Source: Piezodorus guildinii (lineage: Eukaryota > Arthropoda > Insecta > Hemiptera > Pentatomidae). Taken from it: DNA of 64,000 nt. A program made the translations under genes and the position numbers. The notes below the pieces were generated by a model. That model ran no database searches and was not told the origin of the DNA. It worked only from the letters and a program-made list of their open reading frames with translations. Positions 1 to 9,991 of this stretch are shown here, one piece after another. Position 1 is the stretch's first letter. Every line of letters starts with the position of its first letter. The stretch covers positions 16,554,880-16,618,879 of the forward strand of contig CM041295.1 of the NCBI GenBank assembly GCA_023052935.1. The letters run 5' to 3'.

Positions 1-766
1 TCATATTCCACCCTTTTTTCTTAATCTGCTGGTGTTCCTCAAGCAGCATCCTAGGACCCGTTCTTTATACAGTCTATACAGCTGATATCCCAACCCATCC
101 AAACACTTTCCTTTCTACCTATGCTGATGACACTTGTGTGCTATCAGTAGATAATGATCCTGTTACAGCCTTCCACACTCTTCAATCCCACAACCGAGAC
201 CTTGAAGTATGGTGGACCTTAACGACAAGAAAATGCCCGACGTTTTTGTCTACTTTAACACTTACTGGACAAACGTACCAACCTACCACTTAATTACAAA
301 AGACTTATTTATATGACCATAATAAGACCGATATGGACTTACGGAATAGAGCTATGGGGCTCTACTAAACCATCGAATTCTTCTCGTATCCAATCATTAC
401 AATCCAAAGTCCTTCGTAAAATTCTTAACGCTCCTTACTTTGTCACGAATAAGCCCATCCATAAAGACCTTAATGTCCCATATGTTTCTGATTAGCCCGA
501 ACCAGGTATCGATCATTCCATGAAATACTCCGTTTCCACTCTAATCCACTAGTTTCTATTCTGTCATCCTCTTCCATTCCTGACAATCCCCCGAGGCGTC
601 TGAAAAGATGATGGCCTCGAGACCTTCTAGTTTAAAATACTTTTAGTGTGTTGCCAATGGGTAGCGTCTCTACATGTATTTCATGTCAGTTTACTATGTC
701 CATCACATTTACTTGTTGTATACAATAATACAGTTGTAAATAACAATAAATATGTTTAAAAAAAAA
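1..766 (+). mobile_element. JA family Jockey-like retrotransposon, internally deleted 3' fragment
   Basis: The fragment starts inside the reverse transcriptase (RT). Translation gives a GVPQ-like block, then ILGPVLYTVYTADIP and STYADDTCVLS, which carry the YADD catalytic motif. Just after LEVWW (about 215) the sequence jumps to a downstream part of the same ORF (YMTIIRPIWTYGIELWGSTK, LRKILNAPYFVTN), so an internal segment is missing. The frame closes with a stop at about 493; related sequence continues to the conserved RxLKR..PRDLL-type ending near 630. A 3' UTR and short poly(A) follow (AATAAA-like at 745, A-run 758..766). The 5' end lies outside the window. It is a dead copy. Family assignment rests on APE/RT-type Jockey motifs and close similarity to the other JA copies in this window. 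Confidence 0.85.
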
Positions 767-924
767 TGCTATTCAATGAAAACCATAGATAACTGCAAAA
801 ACGTCGAATGAAACAAAAATTTTATATCAACAACTTTTTTGTTTCTCTTGAGGTCCTACAATATGACTAGACATTTAGGTGAAACGTATTAAGCACGAAC
901 CCATGCTTAAAATTAATTGTAACA

Positions 925-1345
925 AATCCCACTAAATAACCTTCACCCTTTTTCGTGAACCTTGACTTCCTGCCCTACAGTATCCTTTAATGGCACACCA
1001 CTGGTCCCTGTTGAACAGATTTTATACCTAGAACTCCTCCTTGACAAACGTCTTACTTGGAATCCCCACACAAGACTGAAAAGACAAAAAACTGCCTCTA
1101 ACCTTCCACTTAATTACAAAAGACTTATTTATATGCCCATCAAAAGACCGATATGGACTTACGGAGTAGAGCTATGGGGCCTTACTGAACTATGGTATTC
1201 TTCTCGTATCAAATCCTTAAAATCCAAAACTCCTTACTTTGTCACGAATAAACTTATCCAAATTCCATATACTGCTGAATTAGCCCGAAACAGGTCTCAA
1301 TCATTCCAAGAAAAGCTCCATTCCCACTCTAACCACTAGTTGTAA
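925..1345 (+). mobile_element. JA family Jockey-like fragment, internally deleted
   Basis: The reading frame covers TSCPTVSFNGTPLVPVEQI, then YLELLLDKRLTWNPHTRLKR, a short gap, then LPLNYKRLIYMPIKRPIWTY and GVELWG. This is the post-catalytic thumb region of JA. Compared with the copy at 33147..33845, the stretch between the LKRQ block and LPLNY is shortened, and the region around QSLKSK..PYFVTNK has lost the LRKILNA residues. There is no 3' UTR or poly(A), so the 3' end was lost or rearranged. It is a non-functional remnant. Confidence 0.8.
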
Positions 1346-1955
1346 GCAGCACATTTTACCTCACTGTCGGCACAAATCGACCCTTGATGGGGTAAATTGT
1401 GCACGTTTTTTTTTTTTTTTATATTATAGCCTATGGAATAATTTATATTGAACAAAGTTTAATATAGAGAATAATTATAAAATGCTAGGGCAAATTGTAC
1501 GATATCCTCTCCCCAGAATAATTTCACTGATTAAGAATAACAAATGTTCTTACTAGAGGACGAAGGAGGCAGAATCTAAGGAAAAGAAAAAGGAAAAAGA
1601 AGAGAAAGGAGAGAATTCACGGATAAGACATCGAAGGAGAAAGAAGATAAAAATAATCCAGACTTGACAGCCTACTAAGGGAAGAATCCGTCAGGCAACT
1701 CAAACAACATTTTAAAAATGTCATTAATAATTTATAGCGTATATGGCTTTGTAAGAGTTCCCGTTCTTAATAAATTATTTATTTTACTGTCTTCAATGTC
1801 CATCTGTAAAATCGATAACACAAATGTATTGAATAATTATCTTCAGTAATTACAACCGAAGAGGAAAGAATTTTATAAATAAGTTGTTTGGTTGTTGGTT
1901 CCAAATCGGAAAAATGATGGAACATTAAGCCGTCGATTGCGATTTTCCATATTTA
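1346..1955. other. AT-rich spacer with a purine tract
   Basis: No supported gene. A T-run lies at about 1407..1420. A strongly purine-biased (GA-rich) tract at about 1553..1660 has no coding or repeat match that I can recognise. Confidence 0.6.
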
Positions 1956-1959
1956 TATA

Positions 1960-2160
1960 TGCCAAAGTAAGGAATATTGATGATTTAATGAAGGATTTTG
2001 GATTGTATGGAATGGATACGAGAGAAATTCGACTTAGTTAAGCCCCGAAGCTGAACTTCGTAAGTCCAAGGGCTATTATAGTCATGTAAATTTGTAGTTG
2101 ATTGGAAGCTTAGGGAGTTGTTCTTCTAAGCGTTGAAGCAGCTGCTAAAACCGAGAATAA
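1960..2160 (-). mobile_element. JA family retrotransposon, degraded short fragment
   Basis: On the minus strand this stretch matches the JA thumb region. The plus-strand text is recognisable as the complement of RIQSLQSK..ILRKIL and of the IIRPIWTYGVELWG block seen in better copies (for example 7423..7746). Many substitutions and stops show it is old. The ends are approximate. Confidence 0.7.
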
Positions 2161-2339
2161 TGATTTAAATATGAAAACGTGTTTAAGGTTTTGCTATACT
2201 CTATACCGAAATATATTTTAAATTTTCTCATCATTCTCCTAATTGTTCTTTTGGTTGAATATTTGTTCGATAAATATTAGGCTGTTTTAAAAAAGAAATC
2301 TTGGATATATTTTTTTTAAAAACAATTTATTTAATTTCC

Positions 2340-3110
2340 AGTCATTGCAACGTGTCAGCCTCTAGAGCCATTTTCAAGCTTCTGTAATCAATGAAAGTTT
2401 TATTGCATTTATGCATTTTTAACATAATTAATTAATAAATTATTTTTAATAAATATGTTACCTACCATTATTAAGATGACAAATGTCATATATAAAATAG
2501 ATTGTAAAAATTGTGAAAATAAGTCATATAATGGACAAACGTCACAATGGCTTCATAAGAGAATACAACAACATAAACAAAACTGTAACTCAAAATGCAC
2601 AAAATCAAAATTGGCTACAGGTCTGTCACAACACTGCAATAAATATAAATATATTTTTGATCTTGATAATATCTCGGTCCTACATAAGGAAGATAATATA
2701 AATAAGAGGATGATCATTGAATCAATTTATATAACAAAAAATTTAGAAAAATCAGATAATCAACAAAGAGGCGTACACAACCTGAACACCTTTTATGCAA
2801 GTGCTATTGACAGAGTAAATATATAAAGCTTTTGGCATCCCCACCCCAAGTTAGTTGCGCATGAGAACACCTATAAGGCGGCCGAAAACTGTTGAGTAAG
2901 TTAATAATAATGTTTCTTTTCTTTTTGAATAAATAGATCCCTTTTTTTGAATTGATGATGAAACATAACATGATATTTTTGAAAAAGAATACTTTTAAAA
3001 AATTATGACCACGCTGCTGATAAGCGTTAAATGAATTGATATGTAACATGGATAGGCATGGTAGGTAGCATATTTATTAAAAATAATTTATTAGATGTTA
3101 AAAATGTATA
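2340..3110 (+). mobile_element. Penelope-like element remnant with flanking inverted repeats
   Basis: The block contains a hammerhead-like terminal motif on the minus strand (about 2343..2380: CTTGAAAATGG, a short stem, then a degenerate GAAACGTTG) and a GIY-YIG endonuclease frame (2455..2826). It is bracketed by inverted copies of a sequence reading TTTTTAACAT..AATAAATT and ATTTTTAATAAATATG at about 2412..2472 and 3055..3108. Penelope-like elements typically carry terminal repeats (pLTRs), often with an inverted 5' portion, and this arrangement fits. No RT domain is left here. Confidence 0.65.
2455..2826 (+). pseudogene. GIY-YIG endonuclease domain of a Penelope-like element
   Basis: This 123-residue frame begins with MTNVIYKIDCKNC and continues SYNGQTSQWLHKRIQQHK. 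That is the GIY-YIG family pattern of Penelope-like retroelement C-termini (VxYKIxCxxC...SYIGQT...R...H). The usual YIG is YNG here. A later ESIYI-type stretch (about residue 87) holds the Glu expected for metal binding. In intact elements the nuclease is the C-terminal part of a single RT-EN polyprotein, but no RT motif is found upstream, so this is a broken piece. The start codon shown is simply the first ATG in the open frame. Confidence 0.75.
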
Positions 3111-3780
3111 AGCAGCAACTATGCCATTTTTAAGTAGATACTATTAATTTATATTTAAAAAAAAGTTTTAACTATTCTTAAAATATAAACAATTTGAAAA
3201 AAATTATTTTTTTTTAAATTTATTAATCCACGTTTAACATAGGTACCTATTACGTTGAAGTTTAAAAAAAAAGATTGCCTGTAAATAATAATATTTTGAC
3301 CACATAGCTTAAAATTTTTGTTATTCAATTGTTCTAGTATGGATAAATTAATTTGATTTAGTAATTAATTATTTTTATAGATTTAAGGTATTAAAATTTG
3401 AAAAATTAATATATAAAAATAAATAATATATTATGCTGAAGGTCGTCATAATATTAGTGATGAGGCATTACCCTTTAGATAGAATAGTACGAAAATTGAT
3501 GAGACGAAGGCACTACTATAACCTATAATAATATTTGATATATTAATTGACCTTACAGATTTGTAAAGGGCTTCGTTAGTTGTTTTTTTTTTTTTTTAGT
3601 ATAAAATACTTTATTTTTCAAAAAATGTTTTATTTAAAAACATAAAATAGAAATAATAGAATTTCCTTGAAAATGGTTTGTGCCTAAAACTTGGGAAGCA
3701 ATGAAAGCGAGTTAAAGTCAAGTGAAGTTGGATTAGCTTTGTAATCATGACCAATATAAGTTAAAATCACTCGATAACAA
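3111..3780. other. AT-rich DNA without recognisable genes
   Basis: Low-complexity AT-rich sequence with a T-run at about 3581..3597. I see no coding sequence and no clear repeat match. Confidence 0.5.
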
Positions 3781-3781
3781 T

Positions 3782-3850
3782 TTATATATATATATTAATA
3801 ATATATATATATTATATATATATATTATTATATATATATATATATATATA
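3782..3850. repeat. (TA)n microsatellite
   Basis: An imperfect run of TA dinucleotides interrupted by AATAAT and TTATTA steps. Confidence 0.95.
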
Positions 3851-3899
3851 GTAATATTTTGAGAAATAAATAATGGGTGTTTTGTTAATGAAGACCTTT

Positions 3900-4300
3900 T
3901 ACCTTCAACTACCTACATATGAAATATATAGAAAGAGAAAGTATTGTGATCGTGAAAATTATCGATTTCGAGTTTTCACCAGGAAACACACGTTTTAGAG
4001 TTCCTTGAGTCAAAATTAAGTTCAGCATCTAGTAAGTCAATCTCCAAAACGATATGTTGGATTAAAAATTAAATATTTTAGAAGCGCATATTCTGAGATG
4101 TTAAAGAATCTTTTCAACAACATCGGCGAACCAGAAGTGCCAATTTATTTTATATATTTAGCCTTTTTACGATTTTCTCAAAAACGTCACAACCGATTTT
4201 GACAGTCCTTAAAATATTAAAATCTGGCATACCCTTCGAAATAGTAAAATTATTCCTTTTCGTGTGTAAACCAACCTCCCTAATACAGACCGTTCGTTAT
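3900..4300 (+). repeat. D dispersed repeat, copy 1
   Basis: It opens with an ATATGAAATATATAG-type motif, then TATTGTGATCGT, a CGATTTCGAGTTTTCA-type block, a run like ACACGTTTTAGAG, and CCTTGAGTC. Further on it has CAACATC..GAACCAGAAG and TTTTTACGATTTTCTCAAAA. The same ordered modules recur at 15830, 54630, 61780 and 62740 and, inverted, at 23780. No ORF is shared between copies. The class is unknown. Confidence 0.75.
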
Positions 4301-4549
4301 ACTTATGCTGTTTCGGACCGATTCTTGCGTCGAGTGTTAAGATATTAAAAAATGCCCTTTTTAGTGCTGTAATCCTAATTACTAGTCAATTATTTCGATT
4401 AGTGTACTTTTAAAAGGAGACTCGAGTCGAAAATAGTTTTCTTCCAATTCGAATCGTATCCTAGTTAGGAGATATGTCAGTTGTTAAGAATCCTTTAAAC
4501 AGGATTGGCGATATAAACTTAGAATAAAACACAAATTTTAAAACAGACC

Positions 4550-4841
4550 AAAAAAAATAAAAACCTGTACTACTACAACCCATGAAGAGTTTTGGGCTCA
4601 GTACATGTAGAGATTCGTACTGTTTCTGAGATACCGAGATCACGCTCAGCCGCCAGGTTTTTTCCCATTTTTGGGTACCCACTTGATTAAGGCTGGATGT
4701 GCCCCAGGAGGGTCTCCATACCCCAGGATCGCCACCCGGCTGAAATATCAAAATAAATAAAATTCCGCCACATCCGGGATTCAAACCCAGGATCCGGAGA
4801 ACAGTAGACTAGCCCTCTACCCACTAGACCACGCCGCTCCC
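4550..4841 (-). mobile_element. SINE with tRNA-like head (family S1), TSD-flanked
   Basis: The minus strand begins GGGAGCGGCGTGGTCTAGTG, containing an A-box-like TGGTCTAGTGGG. About 35 nt later comes a B-box, GGTTTGAATCC. A roughly 215-nt body follows that is not tRNA-derived and ends in a T-rich tail. The element is bracketed by AAAACAGACC at 4540..4549 and 4842..4851, a 10-bp target-site duplication. The internal promoter implies RNA polymerase III transcription. It relies on a LINE in trans for movement (established for SINEs). Confidence 0.8.
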
Positions 4842-4851
4842 AAAACAGACC

Positions 4852-6040
4852 TTAATATAATAAAATCTGACACATCCTCGAAATAGTAAAATTTGTGCTA
4901 TTATTAAATAATTTAATCTAAAATAAATGTTCCCGTCTAAATCAATGTCATTAACTAAATATTTGTCAACACTATCTTTATTTAAAAGTTCTTTAATTAA
5001 TTTTTTTTTCAACAACAATTTTTTATTGAGTATTATTACTATCTGTTAATATGGACATCAATAATAGTGGTGAAAGACAACATAATTAATTGTAACAATG
5101 TATTGATGTAAAAGTCGAGTGTTTCGCGTACAATTTTTATTTTTATTTTTTTAAATAAAGAAAATGATTTTTCTTTCGAAAACTCCTTTCAAGGAGCTAC
5201 TCTTTTATTTTAATGAGACACATTGAACCTCCTCCCAAAAATAATTCAGTCGGGAAAACGAGAACTCTTGGGAACATTCTAATTATATGGTTTTTGTTCA
5301 GTGAAGGGTCCAGCTTAATTACATTAATTATTAGATAAATAAATGAAACACTGAGTGCATCTTTTGTTAAAAAAAATTTAAGGTGTTCCTTTCAAGTACT
5401 TTCAAGTGCAAACAATATTTTTTTCAGACTTTCGCTATACGTTAATGCATAACATTATTTTTTAAACATAGAAAAATAAAACAAAGCATACGCTTTAATC
5501 CTTTTTGAATATCAACATCACAAATGTATACCTAGGCTAGATATTACTTTTGGCAAAAAGTAAAAATGTCTCCATACAGTAAATAATAGTTCATTAATAG
5601 TAATTTAAACTGTTGTTCAAATCTGTTTTAAATTTTGTACTAATATTCTGTGAAGGTTATTAAGATTGTTTTACGAGTCGGCAACGTAACAATGTCGCAT
5701 ATCTAAAATTGCAGTATTTTCTTTATTTTTTTCTTACAATTTATTTTTATAAGTTAATTATTATTTATTAACTTTCAGAACGTCAGTAATATTAAGATTT
5801 AAAAAAAACTAAACAAAATGCTAAATCTTTAAATAATGCTAAATAACAAGCTGTTGAATAACAACTTACATAATACTTTGCACGAAAGAGAAGAAAAGAA
5901 ATAATGGAAGGGGAGAGGAAACATAGTCATCTATACTTATTAATGATGGAAATTCTTAGTACTAGATTGTGTCAAAACAATGTAATCTGGCAAAATATCG
6001 TTGATTACATAATAATACTATTAATTACTTAATTAACTGG
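4852..6040. other. AT-rich DNA, partly D-like
   Basis: The first about 60 bases (AAAATCTGACACATCCTCG and following) resemble the D-repeat segment at 4205..4260, so the SINE inserted into D-like sequence. The remainder holds no supported gene. Confidence 0.5.
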
Positions 6041-6095
6041 GTCCTAGTTCGAATCTTGGCTATTGTAAAATAATTATTTATTTTAAGTTCGTTAA
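6041..6095 (+). repeat. Possible S1 SINE fragment (B-box region)
   Basis: GGGTCCTAGTTCGAATCTTG resembles the B-box end of the S1 head, and is followed by an AATAATTATTTA-type stretch as in other S1 copies. It is short and uncertain. Confidence 0.35.
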
Positions 6096-6414
6096 AAAAG
6101 ACAACGGTTTTCAAGATGTAATAAAGTGAAAGTTATGTTCATCTACTTATATTAAATAAATCTGGTGTGGGCAATATATGAGATTCACATAGTTCGGCAG
6201 TTAAAATCAATTTAAGAACAATTAAAAAATGTTCAAAGTATAAAGTTAATTAAAATAAACAGTTTACTCGTTTCGTTTGAAATATATGATTTAGATTTAA
6301 TAATATAAGAACAAAAATTTGTCATGTATAATAGTCAGTAATACGTATAAGCCCTATTCCTCACATTACATTAATTTTTAGATATTTCTGAATAAGATAA
6401 TATCTTTTCCAAAA

Positions 6415-6700
6415 TCTTTAGGTTTCCAACGGTATATTATATATCTAAATTACTGTCCATATTAAAAAAAAAAAAAAAAAAAAAATGTTTCCTACTTTCT
6501 TCTTTAGTTAGTTATCGTTGGTTAGATTCTTTCAAAATTTATATTTAGCCGCTTTTTTTCAATCAAAATAAGATGACATAGTTAATTTTTCTGAATCGAT
6601 AAAATCAAAGATACTTTAGAGGGAAAACATTTAAATAAATTTACACGATATTCAAGCCCGTATGGAAGAAAACCGTTGGCTGGAATTTTTAAAATTTTGA
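6415..6700 (-). repeat. D dispersed repeat, degraded inverted copy
   Basis: The plus strand shows TTTCCAACGGTATATTATAT, the complement of the module TATACCGTTGGAAAGC found at 16160. It also has complements of the GAAGTATCTTTAATTTT-type segment of the 62740 copy. An A-run of about 21 separates the modules. Confidence 0.5.
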
Positions 6701-6750
6701 AATCTCAGGTTACATTGATCTCAGATTGATAAAAATCTGAGATTTTAATT

Positions 6751-6870
6751 GAGGAAGCGGAGTGGTCTAGTACTTATGTATACTTATAGTGGATAGAATA
6801 CTTATATACTGTTATCTGGGTCCCGGATTAGACACATGCTGTGGCAGAATTGTTTTTTTTACATATTATC
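6751..6870 (+). mobile_element. S1 SINE, degraded short copy
   Basis: GGAAGCGGAGTGGTCTAGTA matches the S1 head. Further on GGGTCCCGGATTAGACA is a degraded B-box region, then TGTGGCAGAATTG and a T-run. A small internal duplication (TACTTATGTATACTTATAG) lies inside the head. Confidence 0.6.
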
Positions 6871-7291
6871 ATGATTGTAATCGCCTGGACAACTACTTGG
6901 CAAAGACAATTAGAAAACGCGTTTTTGGAGTTTACCAGTTCTAAAGATGTCAAATTCTATTCCGAGGGAATGGGAAAGTTGATAGCTCTGGAGAATATTT
7001 TGATTTAATAAAATAGGAGGTTTTTTTTTTTTTAACAAAATCCTTATTCTTTCCAGACAACACAATATTATATCTAATCCTAACATAAACTCACATACAC
7101 TGCAAGTCAAAAGAGTGAGACCACCAATAGTTTATAGAAATTAAATTGTAATTGACTGAATAAAAAATAAGCATCTTATTAATATTTATTAACGAATTTG
7201 GTAATTAGGTGCGAGAAAGGTTTGTGACTATCGTAAATAACGTGATAACAATAATTTGATTAAATTTAAATATTACTAATACTTCTAACAT

Positions 7292-8055
7292 TTTTTTCAA
7301 ATTATATTTTATTGCAATTTACTACTGTATACTACAATACATCAAGTAAATATGCTGATAAAATATATGTACATGAAAAACGTGAAGAGAAACTGCCTAT
7401 TGGCAGCACTCTAGTAATCAATTTAAACAAGAAGGTCTCGAGGCCATTTTCTCTTCAAACGCCTCGGTAGATTATCAGAGATTGTAGAGGAAGCAAGGAT
7501 TGAAACTAGTGGATTAGAGTGGGAATGGAGTTTGTCATGGAAGGAATGATACCTGGTACGGGCCAAATCGGCTACATACGGAACTTGGAGGTCTTTATGA
7601 ATGATTTTGTTCGTGACAAAGTAAGGAGCGTTGAGGATTTTACGAAGGATTTTGGATTGTAAGGATTGGATACGGGAAGAATTGGATGGTTTAGTAGAGC
7701 CCCATAGCTCAACTCCGTAGGTCCAGATAGGCCTTATGATTGTCATGTAAATGAGTCTTTTGTAGTTAAGTGAAAGGTTAGAGCGTCTGTCTAATAAGTG
7801 TTGGAGTAGCCGAAAACGTCGAGCAGTTTCTTGTCATTTCAGTCTTGTATGCGGATTCCATGCTTTGTCAAGCAGGAGTCCTAAATGGTGGATCTGTTCA
7901 ACCGGGACAAGCGGAATATCATTAAAGGAAACTGTAGGGCAGGATGGCATAGGTTTTCGACGAAGGGTAAAGGTAATTTGATGGGATTTATGGGAATTAA
8001 TTTTAATTCTCCAATTCAGACACCATACCTCAAGGTTTCTTATGTGGGATTGGAG
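7292..8055 (-). mobile_element. JA family Jockey-like 3' fragment with 14-bp TSD
   Basis: The minus-strand frame at 7423..7746 encodes YMTIIRPIWTYGVELWGSTK-type sequence through RIQSLQSKILRKILNAPYFV to RRLKRKWPRDLLV, the C-terminus of JA ORF2, followed by the 3' UTR and a short T-run on the plus strand. The copy is 5' truncated and its upstream part carries frame breaks. It is bracketed by AATACTTCTAACAT at 7278..7291 and 8056..8069, a perfect 14-bp target-site duplication that fixes both ends. Confidence 0.88.
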
Positions 8056-8069
8056 AATACTTCTAACAT

Positions 8070-8459
8070 AAAAAATAAAAAAGAATAAACAATTTTTGTG
8101 TCTGGAGCTTGATTTTTGGTCTGGTGATTAGTTTGGTATATTGATTTCTAGACTGCCAAAGTTCTAAGATGTTCACTGCACAGGTAATTTAAGTTTTTTC
8201 AATAAAGAAGTTTTCCTTTGAATTACGCAGTGCATCATAATACACCAAGAGAAAGCAACCCACCACCAAAGTACTGCGAAACACGAAAATTCAAAGAGAT
8301 TAATTCATGTGAAGTATATGTGATCTCAAACTTTTAACTGGTAGTGTATGTAAATTTAAAATAACATAAATTGAAATATACGTGAGCGAAGCAGCGAGAT
8401 GCAGCTAGTATTTTTGCCAACACCGAAGTTTTATTTAATTTTTTTTTTTTTCGTTACAG
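8070..8459 (+). other. Probable intron 3' end upstream of the host exon
   Basis: A non-coding AT-rich stretch ends in a polypyrimidine tract (T-run at about 8439..8451) and CGTTACAG, a good splice acceptor with AG at 8458..8459. Confidence 0.65.
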
Positions 8460-8643
8460 GTTACAACTCCTACACTTGGAATGAAAGCGCCCACACAGAC
8501 AGAATCCCAGACGAAATCCTTACAGTACTTTACGAAGACGGTAAATGGAGCAAACCATATTACGACTGCGGGGGCGGCAACATCTGGATGCTCACCTACA
8601 CCGTACCTTTCTTCGGCTACCTCAATGGAACCTACTTCTTCAA
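8460..8643 (+). CDS. Single host-gene exon, Cache-type ectodomain (GPR158-like receptor?)
   Basis: The exon is 184 nt. It is preceded by a T-rich tract and an AG acceptor, and followed by AA|GTAAGT, a near-consensus donor. It enters after codon base 1 and leaves after base 2. The peptide runs GYNSYTWNESAHTDRIPDE, then ILTVLYEDGKWSKPYYDCGG and GNIWMLTYTVPFFGYLNGTY. The pattern W-(S/T)-x-PY-(F/Y)-D-C-GGG...TY-(S/T)-VPFF is that of Cache domains. From memory it best fits the extracellular Cache domain of GPR158/GPR179-type orphan class C receptors, so it would be extracellular. It is in much better coding condition than anything nearby. No neighbouring exon was found, so the flanking DNA is presumably intron. 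Gene identity is an inference. Confidence 0.7.
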
Positions 8644-8660
8644 GTAAGTCATTTATTTTA

Positions 8661-8880
8661 TAATAATAATAATAATTTCTTTATTTATTCTGGGACTAGT
8701 CCATTTAGAATAATACAAAGGAAAGTGATTGAAATATTTTGTGCAGTAGGTTAATAAAATATACAGTGATAAAGTAAAAATACAAACAAATAGAAAAAGA
8801 AATGATGAACATAAGAAATCAACTTCTAGTAGTCATGATAAGGAAAAGAAATGTAACTAATTTAAATGATCGTTAAAAGC
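8661..8880 (-). mobile_element. Probable 3' end of a non-LTR element (JF type)
   Basis: The plus strand starts with (AAT)n, then TTTCTTTATTTATTCTGGGA, the complement of a 3' end bearing CCAGAATAAATAAAGAA plus a repeat tail. The same block occurs at 51281 beside an RT fragment. No coding sequence remains. Confidence 0.45.
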
Positions 8881-8882
8881 TA

Positions 8883-8898
8883 ATATATATATATATTA

Positions 8899-8942
<44 letters not shown>
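8883..8942. repeat. (TA)n microsatellite
   Basis: A TA run with one interruption. It abuts the poly(T) of the JC element. Confidence 0.95.
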
Positions 8943-8957
<15 letters not shown>

Positions 8958-9795
8958 ATTTGACAACAAGTAATATACAAATGCCTTTAGGCATATATTG
9001 TAACATTGATGACCATTGCGAAGAACCTCCTACAGGATTCTTCTGAATTCGTGAGCGAAGAAACCTCCCAGTGAAGGCACTTGGCATGGAAGATCTGCTA
9101 AAGAAGTAGGTCTCTGCTCCAGAGGCGTTTCAGTCTCCTTGGTGGGTTTTGTGGTAGTGTATCAGTCAGTAATGTATGTACCAGTAAGTTTGGATGTCCA
9201 GCGAGTGAGTCGTGAAAATTGTTTGTAATATTTTTTAATGATATCCGTTACGATTGGTATGTTAAGGTCTTTGTGTAATGATTTATTGGTTACGTAAAAG
9301 GGACAGTGAGTGATGAAGCGGAGGAATTTAGATTGAAAGATTTGAATTGTCTGCAAGTGTGATGTTTTGCATGAGCCCCACACCTGAGTACCGTACGTCC
9401 ATATAGGTTTCAGTAACATGTTGTATATGATGATTTTTTTGATTAGTGATTATTTATTTTTATGGTGAAGAAGTTGTCTAAGTAGTGATAGTCGATGATT
9501 CAGTCTTTTTTTAAGGTAGTTGCGTGTGATTTCCATGTCAGGCGTCTATCCATTGTGAGTCCTAGGTATTTTGTTTCTGTTTGTTTGGGTATCTGAACAT
9601 TGTAAAGTGTTAGTGGAGGACAATCAGAATGCCTAAGCGTGAATGTTACATGACTTATTTATTTTAATACGCCATTTATCAAGCCAATCTTGAAGTAAAT
9701 TTAAATGAGTTTTGAACATTGTGTGAGGCTATGGTCGGATCAGTACTTGTTGAGAGTATCACGGTGTCGTCTGCGTATGTTGCAAATGATTAAAA
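8943..9795 (-). mobile_element. JC family Jockey-like retrotransposon, 5'-truncated
   Basis: The T-run at 8943..8957 is the complement of a poly(A) tail. On the minus strand the distal end reads FATYADDTVILS (near 9785..9750), the RT catalytic box. The frame at 9162..9419 gives LLKPIWTYGTQVWGSCKTSH, then IQIFQSKFLRFITHCPFYVT and NKSLHKDLNIP, the thumb domain. Identity to JA and JB is only moderate, so this is a third family. The frame is broken between these pieces. Confidence 0.8.
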
Positions 9796-9907
9796 TAAAA
9801 TATACTATCATCATTATTTTTCTCTGATCAAAAAAATTTAAAAAAATGCCTACCCAATTTAAAAAAAAAAAAAAAAAAACGAAAAAAAAGTAACTTCTGT
9901 GCTGATC

Positions 9908-9909
<2 letters not shown>

Positions 9910-9989
<80 letters not shown>
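9910..9989. repeat. (TA)n microsatellite, 80 bp
   Basis: A pure TA run. It directly abuts the left terminal inverted repeat of the 9990..10754 element. Confidence 0.95.

Positions 9990-9991
<2 letters not shown>

Noticed and set aside
1553..1660. GA-rich tract as a possible Lys/Arg-rich exon
   Set aside because: Stops interrupt every useful frame and there are no convincing splice sites.
8399..8459. Upstream in-frame extension of the receptor exon to an ATG at 8399
   Set aside because: The extension translates a polypyrimidine tract (poly-Phe) ending in a splice acceptor; the exon starts at 8460.
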